Shown: in pieces, positions 17,068 through 25,573 of the stretch
Layout of the letters: each line of letters opens with the position of its first letter
Position numbering within the stretch: position 1 is the first letter of the stretch
NCBI GenBank assembly: GCA_023409265.1
Contig: JAEYHZ010000009.1
Location: 62,001-126,000, forward strand
Length of the DNA stretch: 64,000 nucleotides
Reading direction: 5' to 3'
Source of the DNA: Bacillota bacterium
GTDB taxonomy: Bacteria > Bacillota > Clostridia > Acetivibrionales > DSM-1351
Translations under genes and position numbers: made by a program
The notes under the pieces: model-generated
Databases searched by the model: none
Told to the model about the DNA's origin: nothing
What the model saw: only the letters and a program-made list of their open reading frames with translations

Positions 17068-17544
17068 TCATAATACTTTTTCAAATTCAATCTCATGTAA
17101 TATCGGTATATCATCAATCCCGGTTAAGGGTATCTGAGGCTTGAGCCTTCTGGACTCCTGTATTGCATTAATATATATTCCGGCAAAGCTGAAACCCCGT
17201 TTTTGATAAAACCTTATAGCAGGGGTATTATCATTGGTTGTTATCAGCCAAACTCTACTGCATTTATGCATTTTGGCCTCTTCAATTACTCTATTTATCA
17301 GCAGTGTTCCGATTCCTTGTTTTTCCACTAAACTATCAAGAGATACAATTTCACATTCATCATCTTGAATAGTATATGTAATGATCCCTTTTAATTGATC
17401 ATACTCACCGGCTACAAACCCTGGCAGGCTTTCTACAGAATGTATTTTCCCTTTTGATACAATTACGGTACTTCCCCAATTCTCCGTTATCGTATTAATA
17501 ACATCCTTCCTTATTTTCATATCAATCGGCTTTACTTCCAACAT
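17068..17544 (-). CDS. GNAT family N-acetyltransferase
   Basis: Acetyl-CoA-dependent acyltransferase, 158 residues. The ATG at 17542-17544 is chosen because TAGGAG sits 7-8 nt upstream; a TTG two codons earlier would be too close. Motif A is LVEKQGIGTLLINRVIEEA near 83-101, then the terminal motif TNDNTPAIRFYQKRGF. This arrangement resembles GNATs annotated as tRNA- or antibiotic-type acetyltransferases; the substrate is unknown. Monocistronic with its own terminator; the gap before the next minus-strand gene is 120 nt. Confidence 0.87.
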   Translation of the reverse strand: MLEVKPIDMKIRKDVINTITENWGSTVIVSKGKIHSVESLPGFVAGEYDQLKGIITYTIQDDECEIVSLDSLVEKQGIGTLLINRVIEEAKMHKCSRVWLITTNDNTPAIRFYQKRGFSFAGIYINAIQESRRLKPQIPLTGIDDIPILHEIEFEKVL

Positions 17545-17666
17545 AAGCAATCTCCTATTCGATTTGCAAGTATTCTACATTAGATACCATATTCAAATTA
17601 AGATGGTTTTATTGTTAAGAGGGTTACTCATAGAAAACCTCCTTCATATTCCCGCCAAATAGTATC

Positions 17667-18098
17667 TTAATCATATTTCATTAAGTAATAAGGTTCCTGG
17701 CCTGTGACTTCCTCTACTATTGTCCAGCCTTGTGATAAATAAAATTTAACAGCATTGAAATTTTCCTTTACGCATTTCAATGTTAAAGGTAGTCCAAATG
17801 CTTTTACAGCCTCACTAATCAATGCCTTGCCTACTCCACACCTTTTAAAATCCGATGATACAAATAAATTATGAATAAATTTGTCCTCTTCCCATATTGA
17901 AACAAAGCCGGCAATGACATTGTTTATTTTCGCTGTTAATATTAGCTCTCCTTCTGTACTGGTGTCAAAATCCTCTAATTTTATACTATCATATTCCAGC
18001 CATTTAAAAGTTTCCTGTCTCGTGATTAAATAAATTTTCCTTAGGTCATCATATTCTTCTTTCTCAGCCTTTTGTACCGCAATACTATTTTTGTTCAT
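17667..18098 (-). CDS. GNAT family N-acetyltransferase
   Basis: Small acetyltransferase, 143 residues from the ATG at 18096-18098 (MNKNSIAVQKAEKEEYDDLR), which lies 12 nt after AGAGGAG; the frame upstream is open but not conserved-looking. Motif A is FVSSDFKRCGVGKALISEAV near 82-101, followed by the acceptor loop ENFNAVKFYLSQGW. It resembles YjaB-type proteins. Substrate unknown. It ends about 120 nt before the previous acetyltransferase, and the promoter region abuts the inverted-repeat element at 18191. Confidence 0.85.
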   Translation of the reverse strand: MNKNSIAVQKAEKEEYDDLRKIYLITRQETFKWLEYDSIKLEDFDTSTEGELILTAKINNVIAGFVSIWEEDKFIHNLFVSSDFKRCGVGKALISEAVKAFGLPLTLKCVKENFNAVKFYLSQGWTIVEEVTGQEPYYLMKYD

Positions 18099-18190
18099 GT
18101 TTACATATTCTCCTCTGGTGTCAATAAATTCTACCTTGGAAAGGTTACTGTTATCCAGCAATAAAGTCAACAAATCTTATCAACCAACCT

Positions 18191-18457
18191 TACCCTCTAT
18201 TGACAATGTATAACACGCCTCACGCCGGCTATTTTGCCACTTTTCTTTGTTGTCGTCCTTGCCTTGCGTCAGCAAGGCTGCGTCCATCCTCCTCGAAAAT
18301 TGCCAAAATATCTCGACGTGAGGTCGATGATTTTTGAGCGAGAGAATTTGGCTTGCGACAAGGCGAAGAAAGGCTTTGTGCCTTGCAAGCGGCTTCAACG
18401 CAGCCGCAGGGCAAATTTGCCACTCAAAAACGTATTGTACATTGTTAATAGAGGGTA
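18191..18457. mobile_element. Small non-coding element with 20-bp terminal inverted repeats (MITE-like)
   Basis: Termini TACCCTCTATTGACAATGTA (18191-18210) and its inverse at 18438-18457 match at 19 of 20 bases. The 267-bp interior is clearly richer in G+C than its surroundings and is full of short complementary blocks (GCCTTGC with GCAAGGC, GCGGCT with AGCCGC, GGCAAATTTGCC). Overlapping open frames on both strands look like by-products of composition; none has a ribosome site or a known domain. No obvious target-site duplication. It could be a non-autonomous transposable element or a structured intergenic repeat. Confidence 0.6.
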
Positions 18458-18647
18458 TTGCTGCTATTATTATGGTAATACAGCAACTTTAGTGTGTAAA
18501 AAAAGTTAAAAATATGATAAACTAAAAAGAATGATTAATTAAAAGGGTACAAGCTTTGCACCTTTATATGTTTTGTGTAGTAAAAAGGTGCATAAATTAA
18601 TCTAGACAAAGTAATATATTATACTTTGTGGGTGCTCAATGCAAATT

Positions 18648-18670
18648 AAAGGTCAATGTCATTGACCTTT
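18648..18670. promoter_or_regulatory. Palindrome before nadE
   Basis: AAAGGTCAATG at 18648-18658 is repeated inverted at 18660-18670 around a single T, 26 nt before the nadE start. As DNA it is a good dimeric operator; as RNA a short hairpin followed by TTTT. A second inverted repeat, ACAAAGTA/TACTTTGT, lies at about 18606-18629. NAD synthesis genes in Firmicutes are often under NiaR, but this does not match the NiaR motif I know. Confidence 0.45.
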
Positions 18671-18696
18671 TAACATATGATGACATGGAGGATAAA

Positions 18697-20616
18697 ATGA
18701 AGCATGGATTTGTTAGAGTTGCAGCCGCAATTCCAAAACTAAAGGTTGCCAACTGTGAATATAATACCGGGGAAATAATAAAAATTTCTAAAGAAGCTGA
18801 AAAGCTGGGTGCGCAGTTTGTGGTATTCCCTGAACTGGCTGTCACTGCTTATTCCTGCGGGGATCTCTTTCTGCAGAAGACCCTTCAAAATGAAGCAATA
18901 AAGGCTTTGGAAACAATTGTTGCTGAAACAAAGACTCTGGATTGTGTTATAATTATAGGTATACCTCTTCTGGTAAACAGCAGATTGTATAACTGTGGTG
19001 TTGCCATCAAAGAAGGTAATATATTGGGCGTGGTTCCCAAGACCTTCATCCCGAACTACAGCGAATTTTATGAAAGAAGATGGTTCTGTTCAGGTATGGG
19101 AAAGGTGAAGGAAACTGTAAATTTGCTTGGTTACAGCGTACCATTTGGGATAGATGTGCTTTTTGAAGCACAGAACATCAGCGGCTTGTGCTTTGGAATT
19201 GAAATATGCGAGGACCTGTGGGTGCCTGCTCCGCCAAGCACAAAACAGGCCTTAAATGGTGCCACTCTGTTGTTCAATCTATCTGCAAGCAATGAAATAG
19301 TAGGAAAGCATGAGTACAGGGAAAGTATTGTTAACATGCAGTCGGCCAAGTGTGCTGCTGTATATGTTTATTCGTCCTCGGGGCCAAATGAATCTACCAC
19401 TGACCTGGTTTTCGGAGGGCACGCCCTTATAAGCGAATATGGTTCACTGTTGAGCCAGAGCAAGAGATTTTCCTTTGAAGAACAACTGATAATCAGTGAT
19501 GTTGATATTGAAAGGCTGACGAATGAAAGGCTGAAAAATTCAGGCTTTACTCATGATACCACTGACAGTGAGTTTAGAAAAGCTATATTTAGTATTAAGG
19601 AACTTGATACCGACAAGTTGTTAAGAAGAATTGACCCTCATCCTTTTGTTCCCTCAAACCCCGATGCACGGAATGTCAGATGTGAAGAAATATTCCACAT
19701 TCAAACCTCCGGGCTTGGAAAGAGGATTAAGCACACAGGCTTGGACAAATGTGTTATTGGAATTTCGGGGGGACTAGATTCTACGCTTGCGCTGCTGGTT
19801 ATAGCAAAAACTTTCGACAGGCTGGGACTTGACAGAAAAAATATTCATGCCGTAACTATGCCGGGCTTTGGTACCTCGTCAAATACCCTGAATAACTCAT
19901 TGGTATTTATGAAGCTTATGGGGGTGACGACGTATCAGATAGATATAAAGGAAGCTTGCCTTAAGCATTTTGAAGATATTGGACATGATCCGGGTGTCTA
20001 TGATGTAACATATGAAAATGTACAGGCCAGAGAGCGAACCCAGATTTTGATGGATATTGCCAACAAAATCGGCGGACTGGTAATCGGAACGGGAGACCTG
20101 TCTGAGCTGGCTCTGGGGTGGGCTACCTATAACGGTGACCACATGTCAATGTACGCAGTTAATACAGGAGTTCCTAAAACTCTGGTCAGATATCTGGTTC
20201 AGTGGGCAGCCGATTATGTGTTTGAGGGTGAAACCAGAGAGGTTTTACTGAGTATACTGGACACACCTATAAGCCCTGAACTTCTGCCTACAGATGAGGC
20301 CGGGGAAATTGCGCAAAAAACCGAGGATATTGTTGGGCCTTACGAACTTCATGATTTCTTCCTTTATCACATGGTAAGGTATGGAGCAAATCCTTCAAAG
20401 ATATATTTTATGGCAGAACAGGCTTTCAACGGCAAATATAGTGGCGAAATTATCAATAAATGGCTGAGGACGTTTTTGAGAAGGTTTTTCAGCCAGCAGT
20501 TCAAACGGTCATGTTTACCGGACGGGCCGAAGGTTGGTTCCATTAGTTTATCCCCCAGGGGTGACTGGAGAATGCCAAGTGATGGAGATGTAAATATCTG
20601 GCTTAAAGATTTATGA
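18697..20616 (+). CDS. nadE: Glutamine-dependent NAD+ synthetase
   Basis: Cytoplasmic two-domain enzyme making NAD+ from deamido-NAD+, ATP and glutamine; 639 residues from the ATG at 18697, behind ATGGAGG (an earlier in-frame start has none). N-terminal nitrilase-type glutaminase: Glu46 in FPELAVTAYS, a Lys in PKTFIPNYSEFYE, nucleophile Cys171 in EICEDLW. C-terminal synthetase: P-loop SGGLDST (357-363), then GTGDLSELALGW and KTLVRYLVQW. Fusion of both domains is usual for this enzyme class. Two palindromes precede the gene. Confidence 0.96.
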   Translation: MKHGFVRVAAAIPKLKVANCEYNTGEIIKISKEAEKLGAQFVVFPELAVTAYSCGDLFLQKTLQNEAIKALETIVAETKTLDCVIIIGIPLLVNSRLYNCGVAIKEGNILGVVPKTFIPNYSEFYERRWFCSGMGKVKETVNLLGYSVPFGIDVLFEAQNISGLCFGIEICEDLWVPAPPSTKQALNGATLLFNLSASNEIVGKHEYRESIVNMQSAKCAAVYVYSSSGPNESTTDLVFGGHALISEYGSLLSQSKRFSFEEQLIISDVDIERLTNERLKNSGFTHDTTDSEFRKAIFSIKELDTDKLLRRIDPHPFVPSNPDARNVRCEEIFHIQTSGLGKRIKHTGLDKCVIGISGGLDSTLALLVIAKTFDRLGLDRKNIHAVTMPGFGTSSNTLNNSLVFMKLMGVTTYQIDIKEACLKHFEDIGHDPGVYDVTYENVQARERTQILMDIANKIGGLVIGTGDLSELALGWATYNGDHMSMYAVNTGVPKTLVRYLVQWAADYVFEGETREVLLSILDTPISPELLPTDEAGEIAQKTEDIVGPYELHDFFLYHMVRYGANPSKIYFMAEQAFNGKYSGEIINKWLRTFLRRFFSQQFKRSCLPDGPKVGSISLSPRGDWRMPSDGDVNIWLKDL

Positions 20617-20645
20617 TTAAGGAAAGGTTAAATAATAGAATTCGA

Positions 20646-20672
20646 TTTTCAAGGAGAATAACCCCTTGAAAA
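20646..20672 (+). terminator. Weak terminator-like hairpin after nadE
   Basis: TTTTCAAGG (20646-20654) and CCTTGAAAA (20664-20672) form a 9-bp stem around 9 nt, with no strong U-run after it. Confidence 0.4.
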
Positions 20673-20779
20673 ATGGAAGTAATTAATTAACTGTTTCTAA
20701 ACATGTAAAATACGGAAACTTAAAAGAATAGTGTATTTTATATTATTATGTATTTTTTTGTACGTGGAGGACAAATATT

Positions 20780-20881
20780 ATGCACAAGAGATGGGTTAAA
20801 TGGGTAGCAGTAATTCTGGCTGTTGTCTTTATACTGACATCAGTAGTTTCAGTGGGGCTGTCACTCTTTGCAGGGTTGTAA
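20780..20881 (+). CDS. 33-residue membrane peptide upstream of cdaA
   Basis: ATG at 20780 follows GGAGG by 9 nt. The product begins MHKRWVKWVAVILAVVFIL and continues with hydrophobic TSVVSVGLSLFAGL: a short basic N-terminus followed by one transmembrane helix. The good ribosome site and typical inside-positive charge support a real gene; I recognise no family. It lies about 170 nt upstream of cdaA on the same strand, separated by an imperfect hairpin near 20940-20975, so co-transcription is possible but not shown. It was too short for routine ORF listing. Confidence 0.6.
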   Translation: MHKRWVKWVAVILAVVFILTSVVSVGLSLFAGL

Positions 20882-21053
20882 TGGGTGCTGCTGCGGGGAA
20901 GTACTTCATAAAAAACTTAAGTAATAAAAAATATATATAAATGGAAGTAAAATTAGTTATTTTTACCCATTTAAGATCAGGGATTTTTATATTAAAATAA
21001 ATCTGTATTTATATGCTTTTTTACCTTCATTTTTTACAAGGGTGTGAATATTT

Positions 21054-21929
21054 TTGTTGGATACTTTTGCTACAAATTTCAAAAGTATATTAGATTTTTT
21101 GTCGGTTTATATCCCTTTCAAAGAACCATTGGAAGCGCTTAGATCAATTATTGATATCAGCATTGTTTCCTACCTGACCTTCAAGCTCATACAGCTTGTA
21201 AAGGAGACCAGAGCGTGGCAGCTTTTAAAGGGTATCGTTGTCATACTCGTTATGACCATGCTGAGTCAGGCATTAGAACTTAGAACACTGGCATATATAC
21301 TGAACAAGACAATAGAACTGGCCGGTTTTGCTCTGGTAGTGGTATTTCAGCCCGAACTCAGAAGAGGTCTGGAGCAGATAGGAAGAAGCAATTTCAAAGA
21401 CTTTTTCAAGTTTGACGAAAAAGATGATGTAATAAATACTACTTTCACAATTGAAGAAATAGTAAAAGCAGCTACAGAACTTTCAAGAACCATGACAGGT
21501 GCACTTATTGTCGTTGAAAGGGAAACCAAGCTAGGCGAGATTATTAACACGGGAACCAAGCTTGATTCAAGTGTCAGCGCCGAACTGATTATTAACATTT
21601 TTACACCGAATACTCCGCTCCACGACGGAGCTTTAATATTACGAGATAACAAACTAAAATCTGCAGCATGTTTTCTACCTCTTACAGATAATCCAAACCT
21701 CAGCAAGGAGCTTGGCACAAGACACAGGGCTGCACTTGGCATAACCGAGGTTTCAGACTGTATAGCTGTTGTTGTTTCGGAAGAAACCGGGAAAATATCC
21801 TATGCGCTTAACGGTGGCTTATCAAGAAATCTGACACCTGATATTTTAAGAAAAGCGCTAAACAAAAATTTGCTGGAGAAGAAAACTACCAATAAGAAGT
21901 TATCTCTTTGGAAGGGGAAATCAAAGTGA
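21054..21929 (+). CDS. cdaA: Diadenylate cyclase CdaA
   Basis: Membrane-bound enzyme making c-di-AMP from two ATP, 291 residues. Three N-terminal helices (about 35-100), then the DAC domain with both catalytic motifs, DGA (191-193 in LHDGALILRDNK) and RHR (223-225 in GTRHRAALG). The first in-frame start is TTG at 21054, with TTG at 21057 also possible and only a weak AAGGGTGTG site upstream; no ATG is available near the expected N-terminus. The stop overlaps the cdaR GTG. As in most Firmicutes, cdaR and glmM follow, though here two other genes intervene before glmM. Confidence 0.96.
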   Translation: MLDTFATNFKSILDFLSVYIPFKEPLEALRSIIDISIVSYLTFKLIQLVKETRAWQLLKGIVVILVMTMLSQALELRTLAYILNKTIELAGFALVVVFQPELRRGLEQIGRSNFKDFFKFDEKDDVINTTFTIEEIVKAATELSRTMTGALIVVERETKLGEIINTGTKLDSSVSAELIINIFTPNTPLHDGALILRDNKLKSAACFLPLTDNPNLSKELGTRHRAALGITEVSDCIAVVVSEETGKISYALNGGLSRNLTPDILRKALNKNLLEKKTTNKKLSLWKGKSK

Positions 21930-23146
21930 GAGAATTCCTCAAGAAGGACTTGACATTAAAAATATTTTCTATTTCTTTCGCCATAATTCTTTGGTTTGCA
22001 ATCAATCCTGTTAAGACATCCACTTATGCTGTACCATTGACAGTTATAAACGAGGAAAGTCTGCGTGCCAAAGGTTTAATATTAAACAGCAAGGTTAATC
22101 TTGAAAAGTACTTGACTATTTCTGTCAGAGATAGAGTTGACGTTCTAGACCGTATAAAGGATAATGACTTTGAGGTTACACTTGACCTGTCAAAAGTAAA
22201 CAGTGTGGATGATAAGGTTATTCAGCTTGATCCACCTGTATATTTAGGGCGTGAGAATATCAGCGAGAACAATATAGAAATAAAGCAGAAGTCTGTAGTC
22301 CTTGATCTTGGCAAGATTGAGGAAAATCCGTTTATTGTACAGGTGGAGACCTCAGGAAAGCTTCCGGCAGGCTATGAGATTATATCAAAAACTGCAACTC
22401 CTGACACCATTTCCATAGAAGCTCTTTCTTCAATTATAAACTCTGTTGGCTCTGTAAAGGCATTTGTGGATGTAACTGGCTTGAATAAAACTCTTGAGAT
22501 TCGCAAAGAATGCAAGGTATATGATAAAAAGGGTGTAGAAATACCCGAGCTGAGTAAGAAGTTTACTGTAGACATAAGGATTGAGGTTGGAAAGCGGGTA
22601 CCTGTGGTGCCTATCATATCAGGTGATCCCAACAAGGATTTTGTAGAGGGAAGTTATTCGGTCAAACCTGACAAGATATTAATAACAGGTGATCATGATG
22701 TATTGTCAAAGGTAAATGAGATCAAGACTGATCCCGTAAGCCTTGACAATACGACAAAAACTTTTACGACTCCGGTGATCCTTCAGCTTCCGGAGGGTAT
22801 AAAACTTGTAAGTTCCACCCGTGAGGTAAATGTGACAGTGGAAATTATTCCTCTGTCACAGAGGACGGTTGATATTCCGGTGGACAGTATTATCATGGAG
22901 GGAAAGAAAATCGAAGACACTACTCTCAACTATGAAATTACAGGTCCTGTTACAGTTAGGCTTAAAGGAAAGATTGAGGATATAAACGCTGTTTCATATC
23001 AGGAATTACTGTCAACAATAAATGTAGACGGACTTGATGAGGGAACACATTCCGTACCGCTTAAAATAACACTGCCTGCAAATATATCCCAGGTAGAAGA
23101 AACAAAGGTACAGGTAAAAATAACCAAACCTAAAACAGCTGAATAG
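21926..23146 (+). CDS. cdaR: CdaA regulator, YbbR-domain protein
   Basis: Membrane-anchored extracellular protein of 406 residues that binds and modulates CdaA. One N-terminal helix (LKIFSISFAIILWFAI, about 9-24), then four YbbR beta repeats over residues 30-400. The start is GTG at 21926, preceded by GGAAGGGGA and overlapping the cdaA stop (GTGA); a longer TTG start at 21908 is less likely. The 4-nt overlap implies coupled synthesis with CdaA. Confidence 0.92.
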   Translation: MREFLKKDLTLKIFSISFAIILWFAINPVKTSTYAVPLTVINEESLRAKGLILNSKVNLEKYLTISVRDRVDVLDRIKDNDFEVTLDLSKVNSVDDKVIQLDPPVYLGRENISENNIEIKQKSVVLDLGKIEENPFIVQVETSGKLPAGYEIISKTATPDTISIEALSSIINSVGSVKAFVDVTGLNKTLEIRKECKVYDKKGVEIPELSKKFTVDIRIEVGKRVPVVPIISGDPNKDFVEGSYSVKPDKILITGDHDVLSKVNEIKTDPVSLDNTTKTFTTPVILQLPEGIKLVSSTREVNVTVEIIPLSQRTVDIPVDSIIMEGKKIEDTTLNYEITGPVTVRLKGKIEDINAVSYQELLSTINVDGLDEGTHSVPLKITLPANISQVEETKVQVKITKPKTAE

Positions 23147-23181
23147 CTTTTGAACCGGATAACTGAAAAAAGGAATAGATA

Positions 23182-24768
23182 ATGAAGCTTCTATTGTCAA
23201 ATATTATACTTGGATTGGATCATTCCCATGAGGAACTGATCCAACAGGCAGCAAAAAAATTAAGAATAAAGCGTCAGAATATAAAAAATTTAAAAATAAT
23301 AAAACAATCTATAGATGCCAGGAAAAAACCTGGCATACGTCTTGTTTACTCCATTTCCTGTGAGGTCATGGACAGTTATGACTTACCCAGGGACGGAGAT
23401 ATCAAGCTTCTTGAAGCTACCTGGGAAGAGACACTTGTACCAGGCAGCAAAGCCCTTAACGTACGGCCACTTGTAATAGGCACCGGTCCGGCCGGGCTTT
23501 TTTGCGGTCTGGTGCTGGCTCAGAAAGGTTTTAAGCCTGTCATAATTGAACGCGGGCATAAGGTTGAGGAGCGTACAAAAAAGGTTGAGACCTATTGGAA
23601 AACAGGTGTCCTGGATACCGAAACAAATGTTCAGTTTGGTGAAGGCGGGGCCGGTACTTTTTCTGATGGAAAGCTGACTACCAGAATTAATGACAGAAGA
23701 TGTGAAAAGGTGCTGCAGGAGTTTCATAATTTTGGCGCTCCTGAAGAAATACTTTACAAAGCCAAGCCTCATATTGGAACTGATAATCTGAAAAAGGTTG
23801 TAGCCAATATGAGAAAAGAAATTGAGAGGCTTGGCGGTACGGTTCTGTTCAACACAAAAGCAGTTGACGTTGAGGTACGTGACGGCAGTATACATGGAGT
23901 TGTTACAGATACACATTCTACTATAGAGTCAGATGTCGTGGTACTTGCAATCGGTCATAGTGCGCGTGATACCTTCAAAATGCTTTATGACAGGGGGATT
24001 CCCTTTGAGCAGAAGCCTTTCTCAATTGGTGTAAGAATTGAGCATCCACAGGAACTGATAAATGCTGCACAGTACGGTGAGGCCAGCGGACACCCGGCTC
24101 TGGGAGCAGCCGACTACCAGCTTTTTCTCAAGGGTACTGAACGTACGGCGTATTCCTTCTGCATGTGCCCGGGCGGGATAGTGGTGGCTTCTGCATCAGA
24201 GCCCGAATCCATTGTGACCAACGGCATGAGTGAATTCAGCCGCGACAGGGATAATGCCAACAGTGCTCTTGTGGTATCGGTAGGCCCTGGTGACTTTGGA
24301 ACCGGACATCCTCTGGGAGGAATTGAATTTCAGAGGAAGTGGGAGCGGCTGGCATTTGCTGCCGGCGGTTCCAACAACAGTGCTCCGGTTCAGCGTCTGG
24401 AGGATTTTCTCAACAATAGAGCAGGAAAGCTTGGAATTGTAAAACCCAGCTATACAGGTGAAACACGCTGTGCAGATATGAATGAATGCCTGCCCTCCTA
24501 TGTTACAGACTGCATGAAGCAGTCCATTCCATACTTTGATAGAAAACTTAAAGGCTTTGGTATGAAGGACGCTCTGCTGACCGGTGTTGAAACCAGAACC
24601 TCATCGCCTGTGAGAATACCCAGAAATGACGTGTTTGAGTGCGTAAGTATTGCCGGCCTTTACCCCTGTGGAGAAGGTGCAGGCTATGCAGGCGGAATAG
24701 TAAGCGCAGCTGTGGATGGAATCAAGATTGCAGAACAGATTGTAAAAACATATTCGGTTCCGGAGTAA
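23182..24768 (+). CDS. FAD-dependent oxidoreductase (COG2509 type)
   Basis: Predicted flavoprotein dehydrogenase, 528 residues, soluble. An N-terminal ~90-residue domain (LGLDHSHEELIQQAAKKLRI) precedes the Rossmann dinucleotide fold VIGTGPAGLFCGLVLAQKG (about 97-115); further family marks are GEGGAGTFSDGKLTTR and the C-terminal GLYPCGEGAGYAGGIVSAA, which closes the FAD site. The family is widespread in Firmicutes but its substrate is unknown. ATG with GGAA site 36 nt after cdaR, so probably in the same transcript. No genomic clue to function beyond that. Confidence 0.88.
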   Translation: MKLLLSNIILGLDHSHEELIQQAAKKLRIKRQNIKNLKIIKQSIDARKKPGIRLVYSISCEVMDSYDLPRDGDIKLLEATWEETLVPGSKALNVRPLVIGTGPAGLFCGLVLAQKGFKPVIIERGHKVEERTKKVETYWKTGVLDTETNVQFGEGGAGTFSDGKLTTRINDRRCEKVLQEFHNFGAPEEILYKAKPHIGTDNLKKVVANMRKEIERLGGTVLFNTKAVDVEVRDGSIHGVVTDTHSTIESDVVVLAIGHSARDTFKMLYDRGIPFEQKPFSIGVRIEHPQELINAAQYGEASGHPALGAADYQLFLKGTERTAYSFCMCPGGIVVASASEPESIVTNGMSEFSRDRDNANSALVVSVGPGDFGTGHPLGGIEFQRKWERLAFAAGGSNNSAPVQRLEDFLNNRAGKLGIVKPSYTGETRCADMNECLPSYVTDCMKQSIPYFDRKLKGFGMKDALLTGVETRTSSPVRIPRNDVFECVSIAGLYPCGEGAGYAGGIVSAAVDGIKIAEQIVKTYSVPE

Positions 24769-24810
24769 TCAGTAAATAATTGAATTGTTTTTTTAAGTGG
24801 GGAAGGTTAA

Positions 24811-25410
24811 ATGTGCGAGCAATGTGCCGAAATGGAAGAACTTGCAGCTTTAAAGAAAATTGATTTAGGTTTAATTCAAAGGCTTATTGATGAAAATAAG
24901 CTTGATTTGTATGCCGGAAACTGTTATCCAAATGAGATTTCAAAGCATATGGATATTGGAAGGTACTACACAATAAATACTTACTATCATTGCAGCAAAT
25001 GTGATAAATTCTTTTATGTGGGGTTTTGCCTTTATGGACTTCCCATTATCAAAGAAGTTGATAAGGACAAGGCAGCAGATGGTGCCTTGAGATTTGAATG
25101 GGGCTTCACAGGCTCATTTTTTGAAAATGGGATAAGTATGGGCATTGCCAGACAAGTAATTAATCATGGAGATTTTATTAATGCACCTGTATGGTCTTGC
25201 CTGATAGATGCCTTTAATTATGGAACAGCCACACCTGTACAGGCTTTAATCAGCACATTAAAAATGTTGTGGAAAAGGATGCAAAAAGGGCAAACAGTTG
25301 ATTTATATTTTCCTGCTGAAACACAGAAACAGGAAATTAATATTTCTACATTCGATGATATTATGAAAAAATACTTTTCTGAATTTGTACTGGGTGAAAT
25401 TAAAAATTAG
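24811..25410 (+). CDS. Conserved-looking hypothetical protein with two CxxC motifs
   Basis: Soluble protein of 199 residues, no signal peptide or membrane helix. CEQC at residues 2-5 and CSKC near 62-65 could together bind a metal ion. The middle has the aromatic stretch GRYYTINTYYHC and FFYVGFCLYGLP; the C-terminal third is basic and helical. I recognise no family. ATG lies 10 nt after GGGGAAGG. It is on the same strand between the FAD enzyme and glmM with 42 nt before it, so it may be part of that transcript. Confidence 0.75.
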   Translation: MCEQCAEMEELAALKKIDLGLIQRLIDENKLDLYAGNCYPNEISKHMDIGRYYTINTYYHCSKCDKFFYVGFCLYGLPIIKEVDKDKAADGALRFEWGFTGSFFENGISMGIARQVINHGDFINAPVWSCLIDAFNYGTATPVQALISTLKMLWKRMQKGQTVDLYFPAETQKQEINISTFDDIMKKYFSEFVLGEIKN

Positions 25411-25573
25411 TTTTTTACTACCTCTATTTCTGCAAAAATGATATATTATATATAGCTTCGCCGAATACAAATAGTAGTAATGGGAATATCTTACATAACG
25501 AAATTTAGGCGCCGCTTATGGCCAATTTGATTGATATTAATAAAACTTGATAATTTTATGGAGGTTAATTTAT

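Noticed and set aside
18229..18509. Overlapping short frames on both strands within the inverted-repeat element
   Set aside because: Open frames follow from higher G+C and lack starts with ribosome sites; no transposase motif.
21347..21742. 131-codon minus-strand frame over cdaA
   Set aside because: Shadow of the DAC domain, no start site and no similarity.
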